In this document: positions 5,665 to 7,552 of the stretch, piece by piece | Layout of the letters: each line of letters starts with the position of its first letter | Numbering within the stretch: the stretch's first letter is position 1 | Source of the DNA: Oscillospiraceae bacterium | GTDB taxonomy: Bacteria; Bacillota; Clostridia; Oscillospirales; Ruminococcaceae | Reading direction: 5' to 3' | NCBI GenBank assembly: GCA_029005335.1 | Contig: JAQXFT010000081.1 | Coordinates: 1-7,552 of the forward strand | Length of the DNA stretch: 7,552 bases | Position numbers and translations under genes: made by a program | Notes under the pieces: model-generated | Seen by the model: the letters and a program-made list of their open reading frames with translations, nothing else | Told to the model about the DNA's origin: nothing | The model's database searches: none

Positions 5665-7552
5665 GTGAAAGATTTTCAGTTCGTTATACAAAATTTCTTA
5701 AAAGACCACCAGAAGCATAAAAAATACCTTGCATTGCTTATCGTACTTTCTATGATAGTTTCATTTGCTGTGCCATTCAGCCTTATCATGCCTGCTGTAA
5801 GTATGACAAATGACAGTGCATCATTCCAGAATATGTATTCAGATAATAATCTTGTTCTTCTTGGTGCTGCTCCTACAAATGGTGCTATTGATTTAAGCTG
5901 TGATAATAATAGTTCTACAGAATATTTTCATGTACTTGTAAAATCAGGGGATAATGAAATTTATGACAGTGAAGATAGTAATAATCCTTCACGAGATTAT
6001 ACTGTAAGCGGAGATTCAGCAGACCTGAGTTTTGATTTGAAATATCAGAAACAAAATGTTAGTATTCCTCCTACAGCCCCTCATTTATATGTTAATTTAA
6101 CGAGTCTTGGATTTGCTGATACAACTTTTGTACTTGACGAAAGTAGCCGTACAGGTTCGGTTTGGGATACAGAATATAGTACCTCTGAAAAAGCTGGCAC
6201 ATATGAAATTACAAATGACGGTTATATTTTAATAAACCTTACTGATGATTATATTGATTATGTAAATAATGGTGATAAGAGCCTTACAGGTTCATTGAGC
6301 TTTGAAGGCAGACTTAACCGTGCTGATAATGAAAGCGGTGACCAAACGTTTAATATCGGCGGACAGCAGATTACTGTACAGTTTGAAGATAAATATCCTT
6401 CTGTTACTAAAGATTCACGCATAAACAGCAATAATGGAACAATTGAATGGACAATTGTTGTAAATAATTCTGCAAAATTGGATTTGAGTGGTTATACTTT
6501 AACTGACAATATGTTTGCTAATGTTGTTGGTAATGTAAGTATAACCCCCTCTGTTGGTACATTTGATAATAATCAAGTCACATTTGCTCCAGAATCAAAA
6601 AATGCAGAATATATAACAATTACTTATACTACCAATATAACAGAAGACCTTTTAAAAGCAGGAAAAGCCTCAAATATTGCAACATTGACAAAAGGCGACA
6701 AAACTATAGACAGCAATCAGTCAGAGGTATGGCTCGGAGATGCTTTTAATGTCGATAAAAAAGGTACACCTGACTATAAGACAGGTGAACATCAAAATAA
6801 AATCAACTGGGAAATCAATATATCAAGCAAATATGGAACTTCACTTAATGGTTACAAAATTACAGATGAAAATATTCCTGATAATTACACTATTGAGCCT
6901 GGTACAGTTACTATGTCCAAAGACGGCGATTCATGGACAATCAATGCTCCCGATAGTGTAAAATCATTTAAAATTAAATATGCAACTGATACTGATCCTA
7001 ACACAAATACAACTTACAACAATAAGGTACAATTAGATTATCCTACACCAGACCCGAATAAGCCTGCTGGCGGAAAGGATATAAATGTTGAATATAAAAA
7101 AGCAGAAGATTTAATCGGTGTTGATAAATCAGGTAATTATGATAAAGATAAACACGAAATCACTTGGACAATCAATATTAAACCTGAACAAGGCTGTTCT
7201 TTGGAAGATTATAAAATAAGCGATACACAGTTCCCAAGTGATTGGAATGATATTGTTTTCAATCCTGATTATGCTAAAAATTCCGCAACCTATGATTCTG
7301 AAAGCCATAAGATAACCTTTAACGGAACATATTCGGGCAATGTTACAATTCAATATACTAAATCAGTAGCTATGCCACAAACAGCTCAAACTACAGTTGT
7401 TTCAAATGATTATAGTGATAGTATGAAGCCTGCAACATCTACTGTAACTGTAAAGATTGATGTCAGAGATTCTCTTGAAAAATCATTGAAATCAACTCAG
7501 ACTGAAACTGTTCCAAGCAAAGGTAATATTACAAAGATTTTAAACTGGGAAG
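5665..7552 (+). CDS. Large surface protein with tandem isopeptide-type Ig-like domains (3' end outside window)
   Basis: The frame is open from GTG 5665 to the window end: 629 residues seen. A basic 20-residue N-region (KDHQKHKK) leads into a hydrophobic segment (about 21-42) and SLIMPAVSM (39-47), a variant of the LxxPAxTM motif I recall from gut-Firmicutes surface proteins; cleavage after S46 is plausible. Residues 73-240 form a beta-rich region resembling the N-terminal domain of Cna/Sdr-type adhesins (GTYEITNDGYILINLT, then GSLSFEGRLN). Tandem domains follow, each with a K, a tryptophan (I-x-W), a Y-x-[IL]-[ST]-D motif and a late N: K249/D281/N337, K365/D401/N453, K488/D520/N581; a fourth starts near K606 and W628. 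This is the pattern of collagen-binding-like (CnaA-type) domains with Lys-Asn isopeptide bonds catalysed by Asp. The role is adhesin or pilus-like by inference; the anchor is not visible. Sequence is AT-richer than upstream genes. Confidence 0.85.
   Translation, partial: MKDFQFVIQNFLKDHQKHKKYLALLIVLSMIVSFAVPFSLIMPAVSMTNDSASFQNMYSDNNLVLLGAAPTNGAIDLSCDNNSSTEYFHVLVKSGDNEIYDSEDSNNPSRDYTVSGDSADLSFDLKYQKQNVSIPPTAPHLYVNLTSLGFADTTFVLDESSRTGSVWDTEYSTSEKAGTYEITNDGYILINLTDDYIDYVNNGDKSLTGSLSFEGRLNRADNESGDQTFNIGGQQITVQFEDKYPSVTKDSRINSNNGTIEWTIVVNNSAKLDLSGYTLTDNMFANVVGNVSITPSVGTFDNNQVTFAPESKNAEYITITYTTNITEDLLKAGKASNIATLTKGDKTIDSNQSEVWLGDAFNVDKKGTPDYKTGEHQNKINWEINISSKYGTSLNGYKITDENIPDNYTIEPGTVTMSKDGDSWTINAPDSVKSFKIKYATDTDPNTNTTYNNKVQLDYPTPDPNKPAGGKDINVEYKKAEDLIGVDKSGNYDKDKHEITWTINIKPEQGCSLEDYKISDTQFPSDWNDIVFNPDYAKNSATYDSESHKITFNGTYSGNVTIQYTKSVAMPQTAQTTVVSNDYSDSMKPATSTVTVKIDVRDSLEKSLKSTQTETVPSKGNITKILNWE
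6409..7479 (+). repeat. Tandem protein-level repeats of about 116-123 residues
   Basis: Three full units run approximately over protein residues 249-364, 365-487 and 488-605, measured lysine to lysine (116, 123 and 118 residues). Landmarks repeat in order: K, then W262/W382/W501, then D281/D401/D520, then N337/N453/N581. Identity is low outside these landmarks and the DNA is not visibly repeated, so these are old, diverged domain duplications. Boundaries are approximate. Confidence 0.7.

Noticed and set aside
6740..6961. 73-codon frame inside the surface-protein gene
   Set aside because: It is an out-of-frame shadow of the long open frame from 5665, with no ribosome site.

Overview
The window reads as chromosomal DNA of a low-GC Gram-positive anaerobe, most likely a gut Clostridia of the Ruminococcus/Oscillospiraceae type. 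This rests on recognised protein families (a YfhO membrane protein, a six-cysteine DUF6472-like microprotein, a gut-Firmicutes-type giant surface protein), strong AGGAGG-type ribosome sites, and consensus sigma-A promoters. It is an inference from style, not a database match. Every convincing gene is on the + strand. I saw no RNA gene, CRISPR array, insertion sequence or phage feature.

Layout. (1) Positions 1-2718 hold the 3' part of a YfhO-family polytopic membrane protein whose start lies before the window; a clear hairpin terminator follows. (2) A near-consensus promoter overlapped by a 17-bp perfect palindrome drives a two-gene unit: a GNAT acetyltransferase (2871-3365) and a 56-residue cysteine-rich protein (3374-3544) starting 8 nt after the acetyltransferase stop. 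(3) A promoter at 3613-3641 precedes a single-gene unit for an AqpZ-type aquaporin (3699-4412), closed by a textbook terminator. (4) After a 330-bp AT-rich gap containing two small inverted repeats, a strong promoter (4716-4744) starts a new operon: a small coiled-coil protein (4782-5042), a type I signal peptidase (5045-5626), and a large surface protein that runs off the right edge (5665 to beyond 7552).

The last operon is the most interesting part. The surface protein has an N-terminal membrane/secretion segment, an N-terminal adhesin-like region, then tandem Ig-like domains of about 116-123 residues. Each of the three complete repeats has a lysine, aspartate and asparagine at equivalent positions, as expected for self-formed Lys-Asn isopeptide bonds. 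With a signal peptidase and a small coiled-coil protein encoded just upstream, it looks like a self-contained module for making and exporting a covalently stabilised adhesin or pilus-like protein. The anchoring end (sortase motif or otherwise) and any sortase lie outside the window.
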